NCBI GenBank assembly: GCA_030144725.1
Contig: JASKMD010000009.1
Location: 3,797,015-3,861,014, forward strand
Direction of reading: 5' to 3'
DNA length: 64,000 nucleotides
Source of the DNA: Haematococcus lacustris
Taxonomy: Eukaryota > Chlorophyta > Chlorophyceae > Chlamydomonadales > Haematococcaceae
Shown: piece by piece, positions 44,313 through 63,410 of the stretch
Numbering within the stretch: the first letter of the stretch is position 1
How the letters are laid out: each line of letters opens with the position of its first letter
Program-made: the position numbers and the translations under genes
The notes under the pieces: model-generated
Seen by the model: the letters and a program-made list of their open reading frames with translations, nothing else
Told to the model about the DNA's origin: nothing
Databases searched by the model: none

Positions 44313-46389
44313 GCTCCATGCCGCGTAGCCTCACCGGGTACATAAAGCCCGGGGCTGCGCTAACACACTGTACGGCCTACTGCGAGGGCCTGCGACGACC
44401 TTCTCACAGCCGCCCCGGTGGCGGTCGCTTGTCCTGCCGGTTGGCATGTACAGCCCGACGTGGTACATTTCTGGGGCCCTGGAGCGGCATAGGCAATGAC
44501 CGGCTAGGAGCACTAGTTCGCACTGTTATTGGCCCACTGCAGACCATGACCTTCAATGTTACTGATACACATTAGGCGGCAGCAACACACCCCAAGATTG
44601 CTACAGGAAGGCCTTCCGCGCAGTGTGTCCGCTGCCCTCCTCGCCGCAACCCGTGCCTCTCCGCCCGCCACTAGCCACCTCCGGACTCCAGCAGCTTCTA
44701 GGTAGGCACCGGCCCCCTTCCTTCGGCCCCACCCTGCCTTTGGGTCGCGACCACGACCCGCATGCTCATGAGCTTCCCTTGCCATCCCCAGGCTCACAGC
44801 AATCAAAGTCTTGGAAGCGCTCCAAGCTCCACCGGCTCTCTCAGCCCCGCAATCGCTCCCAGACCTAGGCCTTTTCAATCAGTGATGAAGCTCAGCCAAA
44901 AGGCAGCCCCAGCCCTCACCAGCCCCTACCAGCCCTGGCTCTCACACCAAGCCTTCACACCAGACTCACGCGCAGGAAGGACCTGCCCAGGGTGGGTGCA
45001 GGGCGGGGAGCGATAAGCCCTTGTGTGGAGGCAGATAGGAGCTCATGAGAGGACAACGTGCATCGCACGTAGATGGACATGCACATAACACCGGGCCGGA
45101 GGGGGGGTCATGTACCTAGGCTGTTATCCGGGCGCCATCCACATCCGGGCGCCGGCCCAGCATCAGTACATCCGCCATCGCAAGCTCACCCGTGCCAGGA
45201 GCGCGGCATCAGCGCCGCCAAGCAGCTGACCTTGAGGTAGCAGCGCAAGCTCAAGGCACAGCTGAACAACCTATTGAAGGCCATCAGCCCCCTGGGTGTC
45301 AGCCACATGGCCCACAACCTAGCTGTGCTGGACAAGAACACGATTTAAGAGCCCAAGAGGACATTGATGTGAAGAAGAGGACTGAGTCACGTTGGGCTAG
45401 CCACAGGTCCCGGCTGTACGGCGGGAAAGCATGGCGGCATGGCGCAGTTGTGTCTTGGCAGTGTGTCAGCCTACTCGACATCTCAACCCAACCAAACCTT
45501 GGTTACCTAAAATAACACAGCCAAGCCGGCCACCTGAGATGCTGATGCTATGGTTAGCTCGACGGAAGTGGCAGGGAAATGACCGAGCCATGCAGCCTGC
45601 TCCATGTATCGCCCATTGCTGCCTCTGTTGCATACGCTCCGGCGGTTGTGACCAGCAACAGGGCAGGCTTGGCGGGAATGATAGGAACCCTATCACAGGT
45701 TGCATACTAAGCGATGACAAAGGCTGGCTCTGTAACCCACCTCCTGGTGCCTCTCGCGCTCTGCACAACACACCCCAGGAATGTCAGCGTCTGCGCTGTT
45801 TGCCTGTGGTGACAAGCCTTATGCCAGCCTCGCTGGGTTAGTTTCATGCTAGACACGATGGTTCAAGTGCTTGCAGCATCACCATGCCAACACTTGTGTC
45901 GAGACATCCTTGCAAGATGCATGCCAAGGTGTTGTCAGTTGTTGTGTGGGAGACAAGCTGCGCGGATGAAGGCGCGTGCACTGAGGCGTGCCCCATGCGA
46001 CTACTATACAATATATGAACAATTGATTAGCTGAGACCAGGGATTGTTCAAGTGTTTGCGGCACCTTGCCGATGTGTACCAGGCGGGCTCGACCAGAAGT
46101 AGTCAGGCACGAAGAGCAGGCGCATGCCATGGTTGCGAGTCACGGTGGTGAGCAGGCCGCTGCCGACAGTGCGCAGCGATAGAAGTAATGCGTGAAGGGT
46201 GGCAACGCTTATTCATTGAAAATGGCTGGCCCTGCAGCTGTTAACAGGTAACTGCCGCAACCGCTCCCACAAGCCACCTACATCATATTGTGTACTGTAC
46301 ACCTGTGTCGCACACCTAGCTACAAGCCTGCACCTACCCGCAGTGACAGACTGCCATTGTGCGGCTGGCCCCAGAAGAGCTCTGTCAAC
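44313..46389. other. Region without a confidently recognised gene
   Basis: About 2 kb downstream of NLE1. A plus-strand stretch near 45,236–45,347 reads KLKAQLNNLLKAISPLGVS and on for about 30 codons, but it is flanked by in-frame stops, so it may be a decayed exon or element fragment. Duplicated short motifs occur near 45,130–45,160 (ATCCGGGCGCC twice) and near 45,855 and 46,045 (TTCAAGTG.TTGC.GCA). Nothing else is supported. Confidence 0.4.
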
Positions 46390-47243
46390 AGCAGGCTCAG
46401 CAGCCCAAGGTGTCTGGACAGGGCCACAGCCAGGGCCAGAGGGGCAGGGCCCTCTGCAGCTGTCACCCTGCCTGCCTGGCCCCGTCTGGGTACCTGCTCA
46501 GCCCCCAGCTGCTGGGGACGTGCTGGTCCTGCCTGCCTATCCAGCTGCCTGCCCAGCAGCCTGGCTCCAGCCCTGTTGGCGCCCAGGGCCTGGCAGCTCA
46601 GGCCGCAGGGAAGGCTGGGACAGCGCAACATTAGCTGGGCGTGTTGGCCCTCCACCCACTCCTCCCCAAGCCTCCCCAGGGCTGCCCGCCTACCCGCCCT
46701 GGACCTGTTGCTGCACTGCTCAGCCCAGCTGCTGTCAGCCTAGAACCCTGCAGGCCTGTGTGGCAGGCCTGGCTCCCAAACAGCCTGCTGTCCTGCTTTG
46801 GGGGTGACACAGACTTACAGCCGCACTGTGAGAGGGGTGGTAAGACCCTGCACTGCTTGAGCTGCCTGCCGCATGCCCAGCAGATGCCCCGCCCTGCTGC
46901 AAGCTGTTGACTGCTGGGGCTCAGGGGCCCAGCCCCCCCACACACGCTGCGGGCTGTCACACGCACTGCCTGTGTTGCACAGGGCATGGCAGTGCGAGCT
47001 GGGCCCCTGGGCAGCCTGACTCGCACCTACAGCTCTGCTCAGGTCAGCCGTGGCCACTGCAGCAGTCCAGGCGCTGCCCTCTCTCTGTGCTGCTCCTTTA
47101 CTAAGCAACCCTTGCTCAGATGCCTGAGCATCCCGGTGCAGGTGGTGCTGGTGGCGCCAGTGCTTAGCACGCTGCGCTGCACCTGGCCCAGCTCTAGGCT
47201 AGCACTCCACGCTACTCGAGCAGCCAGTGGCTCTGGCAGCTGA
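46390..47243 (+). other. Possible spliced plus-strand coding exons, unidentified
   Basis: Candidate exons include one reading TAIVRLAPEELCQQQAQQ (after an acceptor near 46,350), one reading GMAVRAGPLGSLTRTYSSAQ bounded by AG (46,982) and GT (47,042), and one reading VVLVAPVLSTLRCTWPSS to a stop at 47,243. The splice-like borders look reasonable, but no family is recognised and a full reading frame could not be assembled. If real, the gene ends 45 bases from the convergent bL12m stop. Confidence 0.25.
46815..46819 (-). terminator. Candidate TGTAA poly(A) signal for bL12m
   Basis: TTACA on the plus strand gives TGTAA on the coding strand about 470 nt beyond the bL12m stop. Confidence 0.35.
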
Positions 47244-47287
47244 GGGCGACGCTGCTGAGGAGGGGAAAGCCGTCCAGCTTCCAAGCT

Positions 47288-48145
47288 TTAGGCGAGTGCC
47301 ACTTTTGCACCAGCTGCAGACACAAGGCAGCAGCAGCAGCAGCTTTCAAGGCCAGGCCAGCCAATGTCATCAAAAGGAAATACAGTGGCAGAGTGAGGGA
47401 CAGGAGCTGGGAAGCCTCGCGTGTGGTCAGTGACAATCCCTTGCTTGCCTGCTTCAATAGACTTCTTCATGTTTTCAGCTTCTGCTTTGGGGACGTTAGC
47501 CTTCACCACAACGGGTGCCTTCTCAACCTGCATGTCCACAATTGCCAGACCTGGTCGTCTACCTGTCCTGTTCACACAGCCATGACACAGTTGCGACGCT
47601 GGGGCACGCACCAACTCTTTTGCCTCTTTCAAGCCAAGGTTTGTGATGGCTCTGATCTCCTTGATGACCTTAATTTTGCCTTCGGGCGTGAAGGACTCGA
47701 GCTTCACATCGAAGTCAGTCTTTTCTTTCTTGGGCTCGGTTGCAGGCTCGGCCGCGGCTGCCGGCGCTCCTGGCGCAGCTGCTGGTGCCGCTGCGGCTAT
47801 GCCCGCGCCAGAGACAGGGAATGCTGGCATCGCGCCATACGCAGGTTTCTGCAAGTTTAGCCGCTTCCTTATAATCTCCGTAAGCCACGAGGACTCGAGC
47901 ACAGTGAGGCTCAGAACCTCTTCCGCAAGCCGCTGAACCTTTGCATTGCCTATCTCCGCTGTTTCTGGCTGGCTCTTTACTGGTTCCGCATTGCTGCAAG
48001 CCACTGATTTGCTAATGTGCCTTGTGAGCAGCAGACACGCTGTTCCACTGGCGCTGCTGCACGATGGCGCAGCGGGGGACTGCAAGACGCCCGCCGCACA
48101 CCTCCCTAAACAGTGTAGCAGCCCCGCCACCCGATGCTGCGCCAT
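47288..48145 (-). CDS. Mitochondrial ribosomal protein bL12m (L7/L12)
   Basis: This is the stalk protein of the mitochondrial large ribosomal subunit, which recruits translation GTPases. Three exons on the minus strand: 47612–48145, 47449–47527, 47288–47313, giving 212 aa with all phases closed. An Arg-containing, acid-poor leader ([16 protein letters not shown]...) fits a mitochondrial presequence. The N-terminal dimer domain reads [20 protein letters not shown], followed by an Ala/Pro hinge. The C-terminal domain reads [30 protein letters not shown], and after splicing [19 protein letters not shown], ending [10 protein letters not shown]. Intron 2 begins with GC, proven by the exact rebuilding of the conserved AAGAKV end in a 26-nt last exon. 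The hinge and N-domain resemble plant mitochondrial L12 more than plastid L12. An in-frame upstream start near 48,223 is possible. Confidence 0.93.
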   Translation of the reverse strand: MAQHRVAGLLHCLGRCAAGVLQSPAAPSCSSASGTACLLLTRHISKSVACSNAEPVKSQPETAEIGNAKVQRLAEEVLSLTVLESSWLTEIIRKRLNLQKPAYGAMPAFPVSGAGIAAAAPAAAPGAPAAAAEPATEPKKEKTDFDVKLESFTPEGKIKVIKEIRAITNLGLKEAKELVRAPASQLCHGCVNRTGRRPGLAIVDMQVEKAPVVVKANVPKAEAENMKKSIEAGKQGIVTDHTRGFPAPVPHSATVFPFDDIGWPGLESCCCCCLVSAAGAKVALA

Positions 48146-48544
48146 TGATGGACCGGTCGCATGCTCAAGCGCAATCGTTTGGACAGGGTGCATCATGCAA
48201 TGCATGGCCGGTACTTTCGGCACGTGACTCTTTGAAATGCCTACATTTTGATACGGTGTGCAACCATACCTACATAGAGATCTGTATGGGAGGTAGAATC
48301 AGCGATCAAACTTGGACACGATGACTGGCTTGCATCACACGCACATCAAGATTGTCTTTATGTTAGGCTACAGAAACAGAGGTTAGGCAGCAAACATTCA
48401 GCACGCCTGCACAACACCTACGCTACCTATGGTCGTTTTGTTTTGTATTGCTTGTGTGCAGCATGCGCAGTGTGCTTATCCGGCATGTAAAGCTGTCGTC
48501 TGCACCTTGTTGCGGACACTAAGAGTCTTCAAGCCTCAGTAAAC
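48146..48544. promoter_or_regulatory. Divergent intergenic region, bL12m / small membrane protein
   Basis: 399 bp lie between two start codons on opposite strands. The region is AT-richer than its surroundings, with T-rich tracts near 48,430–48,450. A shared promoter region is inferred from the arrangement; no specific boxes are claimed. Confidence 0.4.
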
Positions 48545-49374
48545 ATGACGCAATCAGCACTGATGCGCCAGTCAAATTTGTGTGGGCTTGCCCCGCAACG
48601 CAAGCACAGCCCTAGGAGCGCCTCCACAGTGCTACCCATCTGCAGAAGAGCTCGCCGTCCTATTGGTCAAGTCAGCGGGATGCAGCGGAGTAGTGCGATG
48701 CACAGTGTGCAAGGGGAGAGGAGCAGCACAGGGGTAGCAACGCCCGATGAGCCAGGTGCGTCACGTTCGTACCCACATGCGCAATGTGTGGCCACCAAAG
48801 TCTATGCTGGCTGTTCCTTAAGATGGCCACCGAGATGTTCATTTACTGTGCTGTACAGCCAGAAAGGAAACAACCTTAAGTGCGGCAACAGGTCCAAACA
48901 TAGCCAGTAAGCCCGTCGCAAGCAGTGAAGACAGTGGCACAGAGCAGCTGCCAGAGAAGCTCACCACCTGGAGCTATGGAAAAACAAAGGACCCGGGCCT
49001 GGTCACATACTACCTGGTGGTGAGCGGTGTTCAAGGTGCATGTGACCTAGACTGAGTGCCTGTGGCATGCCTGGACCACAGCCCTGTCACCCAGCCGTGG
49101 CCCTTGCACACTGTGTGACTACCCTGCCCACACCATTTCGGTTAGCTGGCCTGAGCCACTGGTACTTGGCCTCAGCGTGCTCCAGGCGTCATTTACTGTG
49201 GCCCACCTGCCCACCCAGTGTGACATGGTCAGGGTGGCAGGGCAGAGGATGAGGCACAGAGACAGCCAGTGGAGGCAGTGTGGGCATGAGGGGCGTGCAC
49301 TGCACTGCATGCAGGCCGCCTTTGCCGTCCCGCTGCTGCTCATCATCATCCCCTTCCTGCCGTTCAGCAGATGA
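48545..49374 (+). CDS. Small candidate plastid-targeted single-pass membrane protein
   Basis: Three exons, 48545–48755, 48892–49019 and 49315–49374, with perfect phase matching (1, 0) give 132 aa. The first ~70 residues are rich in Ser, Arg and Gln with few acidic residues, like a chloroplast or mitochondrial transit peptide. The mature part reads PEKLTTWSYGKTKDPGLVTY and continues into a hydrophobic helix completed by the last exon (AAFAVPLLLIIIPFLPFSR) at the very C-terminus, so it should be a single-pass membrane protein with a short basic tail. I do not recognise the family. The size and layout would suit a small thylakoid or inner-envelope subunit, but that is inference. Confidence 0.7.
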
Positions 49375-50860
49375 GCTGAGGCGCTGTGCAGACAGTGAGA
49401 TGGGAGTGAGGAAGCCCCTCGTGACACTGGCTGATAGGAACGGGGTCACTGCTCTAGGCGGACAGGGAGGGCAGCCATGTGCAGCCTTGACCTGTGGAGT
49501 GGTGATGGAGGTACCTTGTCGGCAAGGCCCCATTGCAACCTTGATGCAGAGGCCAGGGCCAGCGAGACGGGTGGTGAAGGCTGCCACCTCGCAATGCTTA
49601 GCCCACCGCCCAGCCGTGGCATGTGTTGGGCGCACTGGAGGAATCTTGCTGCTGCCGCCAACGTGTGCGCAAGGAACAAGTTCAATATCATTGGTGCATT
49701 GAGTGCAGCCATTTCCTTTTCTGCTGGACAAGCATGCACGCGTGTCACCTGCTTCTAATCAAAATCGCTATCTAAACTTTTGGTCGATGATGTAAAGTCA
49801 GTATGATGTGGGAGGGCCCCGCTGCTGCTGTGTCGTTGTTTTGGCTGGATGGTGAGGCCTACCCACCAAGGGGCAACACCAGCTTGGGCCATGAATCAGA
49901 GCAGCACGGTCAGCCTTGGGTCAGAGCAGTAGGGCCAGGCTGCATTGGTTGGGCCATGGCTAGTGAGATTAGCTGTTGGTGGCTTACACCGCTGAAGCCG
50001 TCAGCCGTTAGGCTGCTTGGTCGCCCTCCCCCTCTAGGGGTTCAGGACTTTCTGCAACGCACTTCAAAAGCAAGGTGTACAAACAAGGCCAGCCCGCACC
50101 GTTACCATGGATCAACGAAAGACAACATTTTGGGCTTAGCATGCTGACTGTCACGATGCTTCCCTTGTTTCCCCCTCCCCTGCCATTCAACTGTCATGTC
50201 CATGTAGTTGACACGGCCAAGCTCCGTCATCTGTGCTTAACCGCCCTTGGGCTGCTCTAAGACGACATCTACGACATCGAGTGTGTCCCAGTGAATGTCG
50301 ACCATAGCGGTGTGCACCCCCAGTGGCGGCTCCGCCCAGGGGCCCCCTGATGGACCGCAGTGGCTCGAGTGTGAGCCCCAGGGAGGTTGATCGGCTTGGC
50401 AGCTGGAGGAGCAGCAGACCCGCCTGGCTGGACCTGAGTCAGGCTCAAGGCACCTGAGCCGCTGCGCCCTGGCCCTGCTGGCCTTATGCTCTCCCTCGGC
50501 TCTGTCATGCTTCCGGTGCTCCCCCTCTGCTGCACCTTGCCCTCTGGCCCTGTCCTACACCAAGACGCTGCTGGCCTCATTGGGTCACGCGGCTAGCAAG
50601 CCCCCTTGGCGTACCTGGTGGTGCTGCCCCTCTTGCACCCCTTGGGTGTGTGATGAACCTGCTGGTACGGCGCCTCGTCTGTCGGCCCTATCATGCCCAC
50701 TTTGTCTCATCGGTCCCTGGCCCTAGTCAGGGGCAGCAGGCCCCTGCCTATTTGCCAACAAGGCCAAACTGGCTGCCCGGGCTGGCGGCTGCAAGTGCTG
50801 CCCAGTCCTGTTGGCCTGTGGCCGCCAGGGGACCTGGCCTTGTCCCTGTGCGCCCCGGCC
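49375..50860. other. 3' flank between the small membrane protein and the NEK kinase
   Basis: Convergent 3' ends border this 1.5 kb. TGTAA at 49,791 suits the upstream gene. Open frames here have no recognisable domain. No repeat array or RNA gene was seen. Confidence 0.4.
49791..49795 (+). terminator. TGTAA poly(A) signal for the small membrane protein gene
   Basis: TGTAA lies 417 nt after the stop at 49,374, within the usual 3' UTR range for chlamydomonad algae. Confidence 0.4.
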
Positions 50861-60472
<9,612 letters not shown>

Positions 60473-61741
60473 GGTGGCTGAGCTTGCTGTCACCCAGGCC
60501 TTCTTGTGTCACTGCGCTGCGTTGTAGCTGATGCAGTGGCTTGCTGACATCCATAACGCTGGGGACCAGGGTGGCTTAACGCAGCTTCTTCGCTGACATT
60601 GGTACGGTTGCGCATGAATGAAAGCGTATCAGGTTACAAAGCAGAGGCTGCCTGCTAAAGAGCAGGACGCGGCATACATGTGAGCACAACAGCCTGTGCA
60701 AGCGTCACACACTCAGGTTTGAATTGGGTTACTTACTGCTTACAGCGCGAAGCCTCTTCGTATGCGAGGTAGGCAGTTAAGCGCTCTGGCACTTACGGGA
60801 TTATACCTGTCAGAACATCTGCTGTGTACCAATCGGCGACTGCTATCATATCTATTGTGTCAAGATGCGGCAGACTACACGAGCTTCCATTGCAGGGACA
60901 GGACTTGTCAGGCTTAGAGCCTCAGGCGCAGTGTAATGGAGTTGCGTAGATCTGGTGATGCAGCAATCACCATGACAGTTGGCAGTCTGGTCTAGCGGTC
61001 AGGCAACATGCTAATGGCTTGCAGCAGGGAGCAGCTCTGAGGTTGTAGCAGCCTGGGGCCACACAGCCCAGCAGAACAACGATATTGTGCATGGCATATG
61101 CATTGTGCTTACATTGCAGGGAGTACAGGACAGTACATCAGTGTGGGGCATGTCTGTCATAGCACCATTGCCAGGCTTTGGGCAACCACAGCTTCACAAC
61201 TTACAGACAAATCACAACCCTCAGTGCTGTTGGGCACATTTTGGCCGCAATGTTGTTGAGGAAGGTTGTTGCCTGTCTCGCACCCTGGGCACCTCCTACC
61301 TCGCACCCTGGGCACCCCCTACCCTCCTACCTCGCACCCTGGGCACACCCTACACTTCAGAGCCGAGGGGAGTGTGACCCCTTGAGCTGTGATTCGCAGA
61401 GACGGTGTGTTCGTGACTCATCTGCGTTCCGCCTTTGTAACCCGCTGCTGCTGGTGCAAGCAACAAGGTGCGGCACCCACCTGACCAGATGGCTGTTAGA
61501 GGCCAGCAAGGAGGTAAGGGGATATGGATTGGGTCAGGGTTAGGGTCCTGCCTGGTGAGTGTGTGTGCCATGTGAACTGCACCTGCCGCCTGACCGGCCT
61601 AGTCCCGCAGACTGGGTACCCCCAGTAGGCCTGTTGCGTTTGCGTTGCCAGCTCGCCCAGCCAGTCAATATAATATGCCATGTAATATATGTGTGATGGA
61701 CCTCACTTTCGCCCCGCTCCGGTTGTTGGCACTCTGGTTAG
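60473..61741. other. Intergenic region upstream of the kinase and the TnpB/Fanzor-like locus
   Basis: It contains the kinase promoter side, a ~85-bp repeat at 61,268–61,352 (three copies around CTCGCACCCTGGGCAC), a 66-bp duplicate of coding DNA at 61,567–61,632, and an AT-rich tract with TATAATAT-like motifs near 61,668–61,697 that could serve as a promoter for the next locus. No gene was recognised. Confidence 0.5.
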
Positions 61742-63139
61742 ATGGCGACCCGATGCACCTCCCAGCTCCTGGTGCTCATGCAGTGGGAGTGGGAGCTGAC
61801 CAAGGGGCAGCTGAAGCATGACAGCGGGCTTACCAAAGCCAAGCAGGACACAGCCCGTTGGTCAGCTGCCGTCCAGCCACAGCTGCAGCAGCTGGCAGCT
61901 GCACCCCCAGCTGGCACCACCCTGGACAGCCTCCAGGCCCACATCCTGGCCACCTGGGATGCGCTGTGGGAGGAGTACATCAAGCCACGCTGGCGCCGGC
62001 AGCGGTTGGGGCTGCACCATGCCCAGGAATGCGTCATTGAAGGCTTCTGCAAAGGTATGACCTGACCTGACCTGACCTGACCTGACCTGACCTGACCTGA
62101 CCTGACCTGACCTGACCTGACCTGACCTGACCTGACCTGACCTGACCTGACCTGACCTGACCTGACCTGACCTGACCTGACCTGACCTGACCTGACCTGA
62201 CCTGACCTGACCTGACCTGACCTGACCTGACCTGACCTGACCTGACCTGACCTGACCTGACCTGACCTGACCTGACCTGACCTGACCTGACCTGACCTGA
62301 CCTGACCTGACCTGACCTGACCTGACCTGACCTGACCTGACCTGCAGGTGGTGAATGGGATGAAGTGGGTGTCACGCCAGCACTACCACCAAGAGAGGGG
62401 AGTGGCGGCGTTCCTGGGAGCGGTCTGCTTCAGCCAGGGTGGGTGGAAGGCCAATGCGGTGCGGGAGGGGTTTCGCAAGGTGGTGAAGCAGCCTAGCGGG
62501 CCCAGCATGGATACCAGGCCTCACAGGCTGGTGATCGTGGATGAGTTCCGCACCAGCCATGTCAGCTCGTCTGTGCACACCCGCCAGCCATGTGAGCTGC
62601 ACCTGCCGCCTGACCGGCCTAGGCCCGCAGACTGGGTAACCCCAGTAGGCCAGGTCAACCAGCGGCTTGTGCGCCCAGCCTGGAGCCAGCGGCATGCTAA
62701 GTGTGTGCGGGGCCTGAAGTGGTGCCATGAGGTGCCGCCCAACCCCCCTCCCCCTCCCCCAGCTCAGCACCACCCTGCCCCTGCCCAGGACCATCCCCCT
62801 GCCCCAGCTCAGGCCCAGCCCCCTCCCCCTGCCCAGGACCAGCCCCCTGCCCAGCCCCCACCTGGCCCAGTGCAACGACCCCAGGCCCCCCCATGGGGGA
62901 GGTGGCTAGACCGGGGAACCAACCCCTGCCTCAACTTCCAGCGCATTGGGGAGAGCAAGCAGTGCCCCCTGGAGCTGTGCAGCTGGAAGGACCTGAAGGC
63001 TCTTGGCAAGGAGTACCAGCAGGGCTACAAGCTAGTCAGCGACCGGCTGCCCAACCGACGGCTGGGCCCGCAACAATGCATAGGCCCTAGTAGTTTGCAC
63101 AGGCTGTTAGCCTTTCAAGCATTAAGCTGTCAGTTTTGA
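61742..63139 (+). pseudogene. TnpB/Fanzor-like protein, copy 1 (degenerate)
   Basis: Exon 61742–62054 encodes MATRCTSQLLVLMQWEWEL... through LATWDALWEEYIKPRW. After an intron made of CTGAC repeats, exon 62348–63139 encodes ...GVAAFLGAVCFSQGGW, VIVDEFRTSHVSS, CVRGLKWC, a Pro/Gln-rich linker and GRWLDRGTNPCLNFQRIGE. The VDE.RTS and WLDR..N..LN..RIGE blocks match the layout of the RuvC-II and RuvC-III ends of IS605 OrfB/TnpB and eukaryotic Fanzor proteins. Here the usual second Asp of DRD is Gly, the zinc-ribbon CxxC after RTS is absent, and exon 1 ends in phase 1 while exon 2 opens in phase 0, so a clean splice shifts the frame. I therefore call it a decayed copy of a mobile-element gene. The family assignment is inference from motifs. 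Confidence 0.55.
62055..62347 (+). repeat. Intron made almost entirely of (CTGAC)~56
   Basis: The intron starts GTATGACCTGACC, consists of about 56 perfect CCTGA/CTGAC units, and ends CCTGCAG. Donor, repeat and acceptor account for all 293 bases. Unit and sense orientation match the array in EXO5 intron 5. Confidence 0.95.
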
Positions 63140-63410
63140 TGAGGTGCCCAGTGGTCATGGGATTTGCCCACGAACGTGCCATCGATGTGGGGTTTGCAGT
63201 CATCAAGGGTGCGACCGAGGATGCTTCCACTTGTTTGGAGTAGCTGAGTGAGATTACCCACAGTCAAACATGTTGTTCCTTGTTGAATGGGTTTTGTTTG
63301 CCTGGTGAGTGTGTGTGGGTAATGGGCAGTGTGGTGAAATGGGCATTAGGGTGAGCGGGCAGGCTTTTGGGCAGGCAGGCTTTTGGGCAGGCAGGAGACA
63401 GTGAGGTGTC
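63140..63410 (+). other. 3' flank of copy 1 before copy 2
   Basis: This 270-bp interval lies where TnpB/Fanzor loci often encode a guide RNA overlapping the element end. It contains CCTGGTGAGTGTGTGTG (63,300), also found at 61,553, and a duplicated CAGGCTTTTGGGCAGG near 63,360–63,390. No conserved RNA structure was established. Confidence 0.3.

Noticed and set aside
47288..48145. Plastid L12 rather than mitochondrial.
   Set aside because: The leader, hinge and N-domain look mitochondrial; the family call is firm, though the compartment remains an inference.
60985..61050. tRNA-like start (TGGTCTAGCGGTCAGG).
   Set aside because: It resembles an A box, but there is no B box and no cloverleaf can be drawn.
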